A stretch of DNA of 11,631 nt, from assembly GCA_937923945.1 (NCBI GenBank), contig CALDWC010000079.1:1-11631 (forward strand), given 5' to 3'. The position numbers and the translations under genes are program-made. The notes under the pieces were generated by a model. The model worked only from the letters and a program-made list of their open reading frames with translations. It was not told where the DNA came from and made no database searches. Shown piece after piece: positions 1 to 6,965 of this stretch (the first letter of the stretch is position 1; each line of letters starts with the position of its first letter). Origin of the DNA: an uncultured Treponema sp. (GTDB lineage: Bacteria; Spirochaetota; Spirochaetia; Treponematales; Treponemataceae).

Positions 1-66
1 TGCTTTGCAAAGTATGCTGTTAAATGGCGTCAAGCCTTTAATCAGCGTTTCCTTATCCGACAACAT
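1..66 (-). CDS. Possible 5' end of a divergent gene cut by the window edge
   Basis: A minus-strand ATG at 64-66 opens 22 codons that run without a stop off the left edge, beginning MLSDKETLIKGLTPF. An amphipathic start of this kind is common in cytoplasmic proteins, but the family cannot be told from so little. No clear Shine-Dalgarno sequence precedes the ATG. Two plus-strand frames are also open from base 1 to about base 95, so the assignment is uncertain. A divergent gene would fit the adjacent wecA-like promoter at 81-109. Confidence 0.3.
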   Translation of the reverse strand, partial: MLSDKETLIKGLTPFNSILCKA

Positions 67-80
67 AAAAATATTCAGTA

Positions 81-109
81 TTGCATTTTATAAGTAACTG
101 TGCTATACT
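81..109 (+). promoter_or_regulatory. Sigma-70-type promoter of the wecA-like gene
   Basis: A -35 box TTGCAT (81-86) and a -10 box TATACT (104-109) are separated by 17 bp. The -10 is preceded by TG (101-102), making an extended -10. Transcription would start near 116, giving a leader of about 18 nt before the ATG at 134. A Shine-Dalgarno AGGA lies at 124-127, 6 nt before that ATG. The same two hexamers at the same spacing occur upstream of prfB. Confidence 0.65.
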
Positions 110-133
110 CATCCGTGTATGATAGGATAGAAT

Positions 134-1207
134 ATGAAACTTATGCATTATTTTTTGCTGTTTTGTTTACCGTTTCTCGTTTCACTAATTACCGTACGCA
201 TAACAATCACGGTTTCTAATAAAATGAAATTATTCGATTTTGTTGACGCAAGAAAATTGCATGTCGGCAATATTTCGCGTCTCGGCGGTATTGGGATTTT
301 TTTAGGCTTTTTTTCACAAATATTTTTAGTCATCACTCTTTTAACTGAAAGTATTGAAACTGATTTAGTTTTATTAGCAATATCGGGAATCAGCATTTTC
401 GCTATGGGTTTAATTGATGATATTTGGCAGTTGTATGCACGGCTGAAATTTTTTGTGCAGCTCATTGCAAGCCTGTTAGTAGTTTATGCCGGATTCAGTT
501 TTTCTTTTTTTTCATTTAAACCGCTCAGTTTTTATCTGCAATTCGGCATATTTTCGATTCCATTGACCGTTATCTGGATTATCGGAATTATCAACGCAAT
601 TAATTTAATTGACGGATTGGACGGACAAGCCGGTATTATTTCCTTTTTAATTTTAATCGCCTATGCGTTTATTCTATTTCATCAAAAAAACAGCATCGGC
701 TCTGTTTTTTGCATCGGTCTTGCGCTTTCAATTCTCGGCTTTTTGTTTTATAACGCACCGTTTCCAAAAGCAAAAATTTTTATGGGAGATTCGGGAAGCC
801 AGTTTTTAGGTTTTATGATTGCAGTTCTTCCGCTCATCCGCGAAAAAGAAACCCATGAAAGTATCGGGCTTGCATATTCATTCGTTCTTTTGATTATTCC
901 CATTATGGATGTCATTGCGGCCGTCTGGAGGCGTCTCCGCGATAAAACCGGTGTTGCAACACCGGATAAGTTTCATATCCACCACAAGTTAAGAATGCTC
1001 GGTTTTTCCGATCGAAGTGTGTTTCTTATTATGGCTTCGCTCCAAATAATAATTGCACTTTTGGTTATTATCAGTTTTTTTATCGAACCGATAGCAGCTG
1101 TGATTTTATTACTCACCGATATACTCATCGTTATTTTATTTTTTGCAATAGTCCATTACGCAAAAGAACACGTAATGGCAAAAGAAAATAAAAATGCGGA
1201 TGAATGA
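134..1207 (+). CDS. Polyprenyl-phosphate HexNAc-1-phosphate transferase, WecA/TagO/MraY superfamily
   Basis: This is a multi-pass inner-membrane enzyme of 357 residues, the usual length for the family. The family moves a HexNAc-1-phosphate from a UDP-sugar onto undecaprenyl phosphate, the first step of lipid-linked glycan assembly. Visible motifs are the N-terminal RKLHVGNISRLGG (40-52), the Mg-binding aspartates DD (95-96) followed by a Lys, the nucleotide loop NLIDGLDG (157-164), MGDSGS (217-222) and HIHH (281-284). The HIHH motif and the overall pattern favour the WecA/TagO branch over MraY, which needs UDP-MurNAc-pentapeptide. The hydrophobic segments between motifs fit about ten or eleven helices. 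The ATG at 134 follows AGGA at good spacing; an ATG at 143 is an alternative. The gene is T-rich, as expected for a membrane protein. It appears to be transcribed alone, because the next gene has its own promoter. The exact sugar substrate cannot be read from the sequence. Confidence 0.9.
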   Translation: MKLMHYFLLFCLPFLVSLITVRITITVSNKMKLFDFVDARKLHVGNISRLGGIGIFLGFFSQIFLVITLLTESIETDLVLLAISGISIFAMGLIDDIWQLYARLKFFVQLIASLLVVYAGFSFSFFSFKPLSFYLQFGIFSIPLTVIWIIGIINAINLIDGLDGQAGIISFLILIAYAFILFHQKNSIGSVFCIGLALSILGFLFYNAPFPKAKIFMGDSGSQFLGFMIAVLPLIREKETHESIGLAYSFVLLIIPIMDVIAAVWRRLRDKTGVATPDKFHIHHKLRMLGFSDRSVFLIMASLQIIIALLVIISFFIEPIAAVILLLTDILIVILFFAIVHYAKEHVMAKENKNADE

Positions 1208-1255
1208 TACGCCGCAAAATTTTATAAAAATATAATATTTTATTTACATATCCTC

Positions 1256-1284
1256 TTGACGCTTTTTTATTTGCATAGTAAAAT
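1256..1284 (+). promoter_or_regulatory. Strong sigma-70-type promoter of the TatD-like gene
   Basis: TTGACG (1256-1261) and TAAAAT (1279-1284) are 17 bp apart, each one base from consensus. An AT-only stretch just upstream (about 1220-1247), including an imperfect AT inverted repeat at 1224-1243, resembles an UP element. Transcription would start near 1291, leaving a leader of about 75 nt. That leader contains a small inverted repeat at 1321-1343 (GATTAATTC / GAATTATC, one bulge). A Shine-Dalgarno AAAGG lies at 1354-1358 before the ATG at 1368. Confidence 0.7.
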
Positions 1285-1367
1285 ATATGTTCATATCACA
1301 AGACAGCAATGGCGGCAATCGATTAATTCTCAACTGAATTATCAATGTCTCCTAAAGGTAGTATTAT

Positions 1368-2162
1368 ATGAAATTTTTTGATAGTTATGCCCATTTAGGT
1401 TTAGTGTCATCAGATGCAATAACACTGCTGCGCATTGTCCAAGAAGCAAAACGAGCAGGCGTCACCCATATTATTAACGTCAGTAATAGCGTTCCGGAAT
1501 TTGCCAAAGTATATACAATGGTTGAAGATTTTCAATCGGTTTTTCACGCTGCCGGTTTTGCCCCGAGCGAAGCAAACATCTTGCCCCTTCATTGGCAGCA
1601 GCAGCTTGAAGACGCCGCCGCTCAAAAAAACGTCGTTGCAATCGGAGCGATCGGCTTGGATTATAGTCACGGCACGGCACATAAAAACGCTCAAATTGAA
1701 CTTTTTATAAAACAGCTCAACATGGCGCAAAAACTGCATAAACCCGTTTTGGTATACAATCGAAATGCAGGCGATGATATAAAAAGCATTCTCAAAGCAC
1801 ATGCCCCCGATACAGGCGTTATTTTTCATTGCTACTCGGAAACGGCGGAATACGCACGAACCGTTTTAAAAGAATTTTCTATTCCGGTATATTTTTCCTT
1901 TGCAGGAAATATTACTTTCCGCAATTCGCACGAACTGCATCAAGCCGTGCTGAATATACCTCCTGACAATATCTTGGTCGAAACGGCAAGTCCTTTTTTA
2001 CCTCCGGCTCCATTTACCGGAATGCAAAATGTTCCGGCGCATATCTTTGCAACCGTTGAATTTATTTCGGAAATTTTGGATATGGATTTTGAAACATGCG
2101 CGGAAAAAATTTATCGTAATTCACTCAAAGCGTTTCAGTTTTCAAAAGCAGAGCGTTCTTAA
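1368..2162 (+). CDS. TatD-family protein with a degenerate metal site, probable pseudoenzyme
   Basis: The 264 residues align by eye with TatD/YcfH-type TIM-barrel metal-dependent DNases along the whole length, which is normal for the family. Landmarks are present but altered. The N-terminal HxH is Y7-A-H9. The GEIGLDY motif is GAIGLDY (93-99), so the bridging Glu is A94. The H-S-R-D-A strand is YNRNA (130-134), replacing the His and the Asp. The HCFS motif is kept as HCYS (H154). The catalytic ETD is ETA (205-207), and the C-terminal N-x-P-A is kept (221-224). Four of the six usual metal ligands are therefore lost. TatD proteins act as 3'-5' exonucleases or DNases in the cytoplasm; this one is unlikely to bind two metals, and I infer a non-catalytic or changed role. 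The start is supported by AAAGG nine bases upstream. The gene ends 11 bp from the convergent Maf-like gene. Confidence 0.85.
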   Translation: MKFFDSYAHLGLVSSDAITLLRIVQEAKRAGVTHIINVSNSVPEFAKVYTMVEDFQSVFHAAGFAPSEANILPLHWQQQLEDAAAQKNVVAIGAIGLDYSHGTAHKNAQIELFIKQLNMAQKLHKPVLVYNRNAGDDIKSILKAHAPDTGVIFHCYSETAEYARTVLKEFSIPVYFSFAGNITFRNSHELHQAVLNIPPDNILVETASPFLPPAPFTGMQNVPAHIFATVEFISEILDMDFETCAEKIYRNSLKAFQFSKAERS

Positions 2163-2173
2163 AAAAAGAGTTT

Positions 2174-3637
2174 TTACAACTTCCCTACCCGTTCCAATAA
2201 AATTTCAAGCTCCGCACGACATTTTTCTTTTACCGCTTGTGCATCGTCGGAGCTTTTGGTTTTAACATAACGCACCAGCTTTGCATACGCCGTCAATTCT
2301 ACCATTTCTTTTAAACGTTTCGACTTTTTTCCTGCAGGGTACAGGATATCATGCAGCGGCATCGCATTTATTTGCTCGCTCGCATCATGGATAAACCGGC
2401 ACAAAAAAGCTTTTCTTTCAACAGATTCACTACACGTAATCGGCACAATCCGCACCGCATTTTTCCAATCGGCAAACTTTTTTTCCGCAACTGCATCAGA
2501 TGACACACTCATAACATTCGGTAAAACAGCGCAATCCGAATCAACTCCAGTACGGAACAGGCGACGGGCTTTATACGGCGGCAGCGACGCAAACCATGCA
2601 GCATAGGTTTGAAGACTCGCGGAAGCAAAACGCGGGGTGCAAAGCACCGTTTCCAGAGAACGGAGTTTGGTTGTGCTGCTCTGTACACGGTTTAAACTTA
2701 AATGCGGACGAGCATGCGAAAAACTTTTTCCGCCGTGTAAATCAAGCCCGAAAGCATATATTGATTTTGCGGTATGCTCCAGCAGAAGTTCAACTGCGGT
2801 ACCGGATACCGTGCCGTTCCTTTTTGCCGAAAGAAACGGTACATGCAGTTCATCAAAAACATACTGCTCCAATTCGCTTCCGTACGATAAAAGAACGCCG
2901 AAATTTTTTTCGAGGAGGGGTTTCGGAATACCGGCTTCAAGTGGAAACAAAAGCGGTACCGTTTTCTCAAGATTCCGCAGATGCTGTCCTGCCCAAAAAC
3001 TTCCGTCGGTACTGATGCAGGCACTGACCGGAATATGATAGTAACGTGCCGCTTCATAAGTACTTCCGGCACACAAACACGGTGCTTTTTTTTGCAGTAA
3101 TAACTTCCATTGCGTTTCCGCACTGAAACCGGACGCAAGAAAGAAAAAATCCGTATCGGCAAATTCGGCGGCGGCAGAGTTTTTAATCAACGCAAGATTA
3201 GTCACAAAGTTTTTCAGCCACAGTGAGCCGAACGCCGTGCGGGTGTACATTACACTTTTAAAAATTTCCAGCGTTTCAGAAATCGCTTTGTGAACGGAAT
3301 TGGCGCAATCCGGCCATTGATTATCCGCAGGCTTCCATGACAGAAAAATCGTATTGGCAAAAAATTCATCGGGGATGGTGTTCAAAAGAAAACGCGGAAG
3401 CGACCCGTTCACCGGGCGGTACACATAATCCCACGCTGCATCCGTTGATAAAAAAAGAGAATCCGTATACCTGACGGCAATAAGTACCGTGTGCGGAAAA
3501 CGTTCCCGAAGCGGCTTCGCTAAATACGATTCGCCCGGCTCGGTAATCACGAGGTAGTCGGGCGGAAGCGGAACGGAAATTGCATCGACAAACCGACGCG
3601 CTTCGGCTTGCGGATTATATCGAGAATGTAACGCCAT
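2174..3637 (-). CDS. DUF115 / Maf-type motility-associated glycosyltransferase-like protein
   Basis: This 487-residue protein resembles the spirochaete 'motility associated factor' family (DUF115, also named MptE-like), some members of which are needed for flagellin glycosylation. The N-terminal LHSRYNP..EA..F box (3-16) is typical. The core shows CAGSTYEAARYYHIP (189-203), then a STDGSF element (209-214), and later AFGLDLHGGKSFSHARP (295-311), which matches the usual 'G.DL.y..gk.HA.g' segment. The glycine loop normally reading GxGPSL is LASGFSAE (167-174), so it is diverged. There is no signal peptide or membrane segment, so it is probably cytoplasmic. The C-terminal third, with its basic KKSKRLK stretch (437-443), is not recognised. 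Its ATG lies 16 bp after the stop of the acidic 1039-residue gene, with no evident Shine-Dalgarno sequence, which suggests translational coupling. The 'MptE-like' pterin kinase name should not be taken as its function here. Confidence 0.72.
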   Translation of the reverse strand: MALHSRYNPQAEARRFVDAISVPLPPDYLVITEPGESYLAKPLRERFPHTVLIAVRYTDSLFLSTDAAWDYVYRPVNGSLPRFLLNTIPDEFFANTIFLSWKPADNQWPDCANSVHKAISETLEIFKSVMYTRTAFGSLWLKNFVTNLALIKNSAAAEFADTDFFFLASGFSAETQWKLLLQKKAPCLCAGSTYEAARYYHIPVSACISTDGSFWAGQHLRNLEKTVPLLFPLEAGIPKPLLEKNFGVLLSYGSELEQYVFDELHVPFLSAKRNGTVSGTAVELLLEHTAKSIYAFGLDLHGGKSFSHARPHLSLNRVQSSTTKLRSLETVLCTPRFASASLQTYAAWFASLPPYKARRLFRTGVDSDCAVLPNVMSVSSDAVAEKKFADWKNAVRIVPITCSESVERKAFLCRFIHDASEQINAMPLHDILYPAGKKSKRLKEMVELTAYAKLVRYVKTKSSDDAQAVKEKCRAELEILLERVGKL

Positions 3638-3652
3638 TTACGGGCAAGCGTT

Positions 3653-3669
3653 TTTAGGAAATTCCTAAA
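3653..3669. repeat. 17-bp palindrome spanning the stop codon of the acidic protein gene
   Basis: TTTAGGAA and TTCCTAAA flank a single central base (3661). In the minus-strand transcript this can fold as a 7-bp stem with a 3-nt loop that contains the stop codon of the 1039-residue gene. It sits just upstream of the Maf-like start. There is no U tract after it, so it is not a classical terminator. It could affect coupling or partial read-through, or be a coincidence of the Leu-Gly-Ile-Ser-stop codons. Confidence 0.5.
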
Positions 3670-6600
3670 TCTTCAAAGAGTTTTTTATAGGTTTCAAAAT
3701 ATTCGGAGCGGGCAAACTCTTCTATTTTTTCTTCGGGTAAACTTTCCAAAAGCTGATCCATATACGTCAACACCGACTTAATTTCTTCTTTCATGTCAAT
3801 CGGCAGCGTTTCAACTCGGTTTTGATTGCTCACTTCATCTTTTACTGTGGAAATTTGCTCCTGCACATCTGAAGCCGTCTTTTTATCCAAACTTTGTACG
3901 TCCAAATCAACCATCGGAATGTCATCAACAATATTATCCAAATCCTCGGTGTTAAAGTTCTCTTGTTCGTCCGTTTCATCACTCACCATCGGAGCTATTT
4001 CAACCGGCTCATCCTCTTTGGCGATCAGTTCTGAAGGGAGCATTTCTTCCGCAGCAGGAATTTCGGGCAGGATTTCATCCGCAGCCGAGTTATCCGCCGG
4101 AAGTTCTGCAGCATCGCCGACATCAATAACTGTTTCGTCTTTATCATCGGCAGCAGTATCGGGAACGGCATCAATACTTTCACTTTCGTTCAAAAAATCA
4201 AGATTATCCGCAACGGTAATCGGCTCCGGTTCGATCTCAATATTGGAAAAGTCATCAATCGCCGGTACGGAAGTTTCATCTTCCGCGGACAGAACGGGCT
4301 CCGATACTTCCGGTTCAGTTTTTTGCGTAGTATCCTCGGTAATATCAGTCATTTCCGTCGTATCGGTTAAAAGGTCTTCCGTTGAAAGCATTTCAGCCGG
4401 CTCACTTTCATCGGTCACCGTATCTTCGCCGGCAGTTTCGTCAAAATGCACGTCAGGAATTTCAAAATCGCTACCATCGGTTGATTGAATTTCAGAAACC
4501 GGTTCATCGGAGAGCGCTTCAACTGAGGGAACAGCGTCTGCCGGTTCAACGGAAACGGTCCCAACAGGAGATGTCGCATCTGCCGGTTCATCAACGCTCG
4601 TTTCAGGCGAAGGCAAAATATCTACCGGAACATCATCCGTTTCCGTCGCGCTACCGTTTTCTTCATCAAAAGTGATTTCAGAAATCTCAAGTTCGGTACC
4701 GTCCATAGCATCTATTTTTTGAACGGTTTGATTTTCAGGCTGTTCCGCCTCACCCGTTTCGGAATCATCCGCTTGGAACGTTTCATCTAAATTCAAAACT
4801 TCCGGAACATCAAAATCTTCATCAGGCGTTTTTGTATCGGTATCCGTGAAATCGGCGGTACTGATAATATTATTCAATTCATCACCGGTTAACGCAATCG
4901 TTTCATCGGAATTATCGTCACTGAAAAATCCCGTTTCATTGCTGACCGATTCGACAGGTATTTCAACGGAAGCGGCATCGTTTTTATCAAAATTTTCAAT
5001 TTCGGGAACTTCAACATCCGTAAGCGTATCCGCCGCAGTCTCAGCACACGCAGTATTAACGTCAAGCTGAAAATCATCAGATGGAGCAGGCTCCGACGCC
5101 GCGATTTTTCCCTCTTTTACCGCCATAATTTCATCTTTCAAATCGGCAATTTCCGTTTTCATCGATGTCATTTGATCAATGAGCTGCATTAAAAGCGCAT
5201 TCGTTTTTTCGTTCGTGTCATGTACCGGTGCGGCGCTCGAATGAGCAGCTGTCTGCTCGTTGTGAACCGCAGGAGTATGTGTATCCAGTAAATCATTCGT
5301 TAATGCAGACACATCATCAAAAGCCGTATTTTCGATAATTGCAGTATCGGCAATATCTACCGCCTCTTCGGGTTCATCCGCCGTATCGGCGGTTTCTCCG
5401 ATCGCTGCTGCGTTAAAATCCGGTGACTCAGGGGTAAGTTTTGCGGTATCGTCATCAACAATTGCCGTTAAATCAGAAAGCGATTCCGGCTCAATCGAAT
5501 TTTTCAAAGGCTCATCAACGGCATCTTTTTTTACTTCATTCAATGTGCTATCCATACATACCTCCATATCATCAACCTGCGATAAAACATCGGCATCGCC
5601 AATTTCCGCCGATTTTTCAACCGGTGTACTCGTCATTTCATTTCCAAATAAATCAATATTTTCAACTTCATTAAATTCGGTAACACTTACTTCCTGTACC
5701 GCATCATCGGCTTCGACCTTTAAATCAATAACCGGCTCGGTTTCCGATTTTTTCTGCTCAGCCGCCGGTACCGAATTGACAGGCAGCACTTCTTCTACAG
5801 GGCTATCGGAAAAAAAGTCATCCAGCGAAATATCTTCAAAGCCGTCAGACGAAGCTGCATCGGCAGTTTGTACCGTTTCAGTTTCGCCGCTTGAAGCTGC
5901 GTTTCCGGACTTTATCGACGCAAGCGAAAATTCTTCAACCGTCGTTTTCGGTTCGGGAATCTCCTGCACTTCGTCATCATCAGCCGGTTTCGACGGCGGG
6001 GTGCTGTCATCATCAAAAAAATCATCGAGCGAAACTTCAACCATGTCGCCGCTGGAGCCGGTTAATTCATCGAGCATGTCATCAAATGCGGACGCGGAGG
6101 ATTTTTCCGCTGCTTTTTCCGATGAAGACTCCGGTGCTGATTTAAATTGTATGTCCAAGTTTAAGCCGGTGTTTTCCGGTTTTTTTGGAGAAGGTTCATC
6201 CCCTACTTTATCATCTGAAGCGGTAAAATCATCAATATCCACCGATTCAAAATTGCTTTCCGGACTTTGACCTGACTCGTTGATTTCGGTCGGTTCTTTT
6301 TTCGCATTATCCGCAGCCGAGACAATCGGCGTATTGTCGGAAAAAAAATCATCCAAATCAATTTCTTCCAAATCACTGGAATCTATGCTCATATCCTGCT
6401 CCTTGATTTCACTCGTACCGGCTTCCGTTTCAATAGGGGCAAAACCGGTTGAATCATCAAAATTAAAAAAATCCTCAGTATCGGAAGTTTCAGATACGGT
6501 ATGCGTAGGCTGAACGTCCGTTTTTACTTCAAAATCAATGCTATCAATATCGGGTACAATCGCAGCTTCAGTGGGAATCGGTTCATTTTGCTTTTCCGCT

Positions 6601-6773
6601 GAAGGCGCTGCAAAATCCTGGAATACACCGTCCCCTTCAGTATGTTTTTCTTCAACGGGGAGCGCAAAAAAATCAAAGGTATCGTCCTTTTTTGTTTCCG
6701 GCGTTTTTTTTATCCACACACCGTATTTATCCAAATGCTTACCGGAATGAGTTTCAATAAATTCGTTTGCCAT
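3654..6773 (-). CDS. Large acidic, apparently disordered repeat protein with conserved-looking C-terminal tail
   Basis: I do not recognise this 1039-residue protein. It is dominated by Asp, Glu, Ser, Thr, Ala, Val and Pro, with no signal peptide and no membrane segment, so it is probably cytoplasmic and mostly disordered. The N-terminus (1-27) is more ordinary: basic and aromatic, HSGKHLDKYGVWIKK. A short motif recurs: IDLDDFF (138-144), VDIDDF (178-183), VSLDDFF (247-253) and ISLDDFF (315-321). Looser forms are DFDFFALP-like (33-39), EDFFNF (100-105) and AIDDF (838-842). A second motif of the type 'EIPDVHFDE' appears at 696-704 and 771-779. Residues 521-556 look like a coiled coil. A 14-residue tandem repeat covers about 726-767. 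The final 50 residues (about 993-1036) form a charged helical module ending KKLFEDLGIS. The start is supported by GAGGAA a few bases upstream. It lies 16 bp from the Maf-like gene, so co-expression is likely. Confidence 0.85.
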   Translation of the reverse strand: MANEFIETHSGKHLDKYGVWIKKTPETKKDDTFDFFALPVEEKHTEGDGVFQDFAAPSAEKQNEPIPTEAAIVPDIDSIDFEVKTDVQPTHTVSETSDTEDFFNFDDSTGFAPIETEAGTSEIKEQDMSIDSSDLEEIDLDDFFSDNTPIVSAADNAKKEPTEINESGQSPESNFESVDIDDFTASDDKVGDEPSPKKPENTGLNLDIQFKSAPESSSEKAAEKSSASAFDDMLDELTGSSGDMVEVSLDDFFDDDSTPPSKPADDDEVQEIPEPKTTVEEFSLASIKSGNAASSGETETVQTADAASSDGFEDISLDDFFSDSPVEEVLPVNSVPAAEQKKSETEPVIDLKVEADDAVQEVSVTEFNEVENIDLFGNEMTSTPVEKSAEIGDADVLSQVDDMEVCMDSTLNEVKKDAVDEPLKNSIEPESLSDLTAIVDDDTAKLTPESPDFNAAAIGETADTADEPEEAVDIADTAIIENTAFDDVSALTNDLLDTHTPAVHNEQTAAHSSAAPVHDTNEKTNALLMQLIDQMTSMKTEIADLKDEIMAVKEGKIAASEPAPSDDFQLDVNTACAETAADTLTDVEVPEIENFDKNDAASVEIPVESVSNETGFFSDDNSDETIALTGDELNNIISTADFTDTDTKTPDEDFDVPEVLNLDETFQADDSETGEAEQPENQTVQKIDAMDGTELEISEITFDEENGSATETDDVPVDILPSPETSVDEPADATSPVGTVSVEPADAVPSVEALSDEPVSEIQSTDGSDFEIPDVHFDETAGEDTVTDESEPAEMLSTEDLLTDTTEMTDITEDTTQKTEPEVSEPVLSAEDETSVPAIDDFSNIEIEPEPITVADNLDFLNESESIDAVPDTAADDKDETVIDVGDAAELPADNSAADEILPEIPAAEEMLPSELIAKEDEPVEIAPMVSDETDEQENFNTEDLDNIVDDIPMVDLDVQSLDKKTASDVQEQISTVKDEVSNQNRVETLPIDMKEEIKSVLTYMDQLLESLPEEKIEEFARSEYFETYKKLFEDLGIS
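4473..4598 (-). repeat. 42-bp tandem repeat, about three copies, inside the acidic protein gene
   Basis: The 15-mer GCRTCTGCCGGTTCA (plus strand) occurs at 4534-4548 and 4576-4590, exactly 42 bp apart. A third partial copy of its CCGGTTCA core is at 4499-4506, again 42 bp away. At the protein level the unit is 14 residues built around (V/D)EPAD, residues 726-767. The in-frame period keeps the reading frame after copy-number change. Confidence 0.7.
5805..6362 (-). repeat. Dispersed LDDFF-coding repeats
   Basis: Four in-frame units encode the [IV]-[DS]-[LI]-D-D-F-[FT] motif at 6336-6362, 6225-6242, 6009-6035 and 5805-5831. The first-to-second interval is 40 residues; the next two intervals are 69 and 68. 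The plus-strand core in three copies is AAAAAATCATCSARN-like, matching Phe-Phe-Asp-Asp read in reverse. Sequence between the units is not conserved, which suggests the short motif itself is selected. Confidence 0.65.
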
Positions 6774-6882
6774 TACGTTCCTCGCTCAAAAAGTGTTTCA
6801 AAGTCAATTCGTTTATCAAAAAGCCTCGCCGTGCATAATTGCTTCAGTTAAACCGGTTATATCGATAGCTTTTTGATTATAT

Positions 6883-6888
6883 ATTATA
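6883..6888 (-). promoter_or_regulatory. Candidate -10 box for the acidic protein / Maf-like pair
   Basis: On the minus strand, a perfect TATAAT (6888 to 6883) lies in the 192 bp gap upstream of the acidic gene, about 110 nt before its ATG. No good -35 box is found at 16-18 bp, so the call rests on the -10 and its AT-rich setting. In the same gap a weak hairpin (6936-6949, GGTTA / TAACGCC with a bulge) is followed on the minus strand by ATTTTT. It might partly terminate the upstream PEGA-like gene, but the stem is poor. Confidence 0.3.
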
Positions 6889-6965
6889 TCGGCAAAAAAA
6901 TAAAGACCCTTACAATAATTTATTATAAGAAAAATGGCGTTATTTAACCGTCGGTCACTCAATCG

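Noticed and set aside
1224..1243. AT-rich inverted repeat after the wecA-like gene as a terminator
   Set aside because: The stem has no GC pairs and no proper U tract. It fits better as AT-rich upstream promoter sequence for the TatD-like gene.
2596..3162. Overlapping open frames on both strands inside the Maf-like gene
   Set aside because: They are shadows of a recognised coding frame, with no start signals and a Cys/Arg-rich composition unlike real proteins here.
3826..4488. Plus-strand 220-residue Ser/Thr/Val-rich open frame
   Set aside because: It is the antisense of the acidic protein gene. Asp, Glu and Ala codons read in reverse give Ser- and Ile-rich frames without stops. It has no ribosome binding site and no recognisable domain.
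5545..6270. Plus-strand 241-residue Ser-rich open frame
   Set aside because: It has the same origin: a stop-poor antisense shadow of the acidic gene's biased codons, with its composition explained by the opposite strand.
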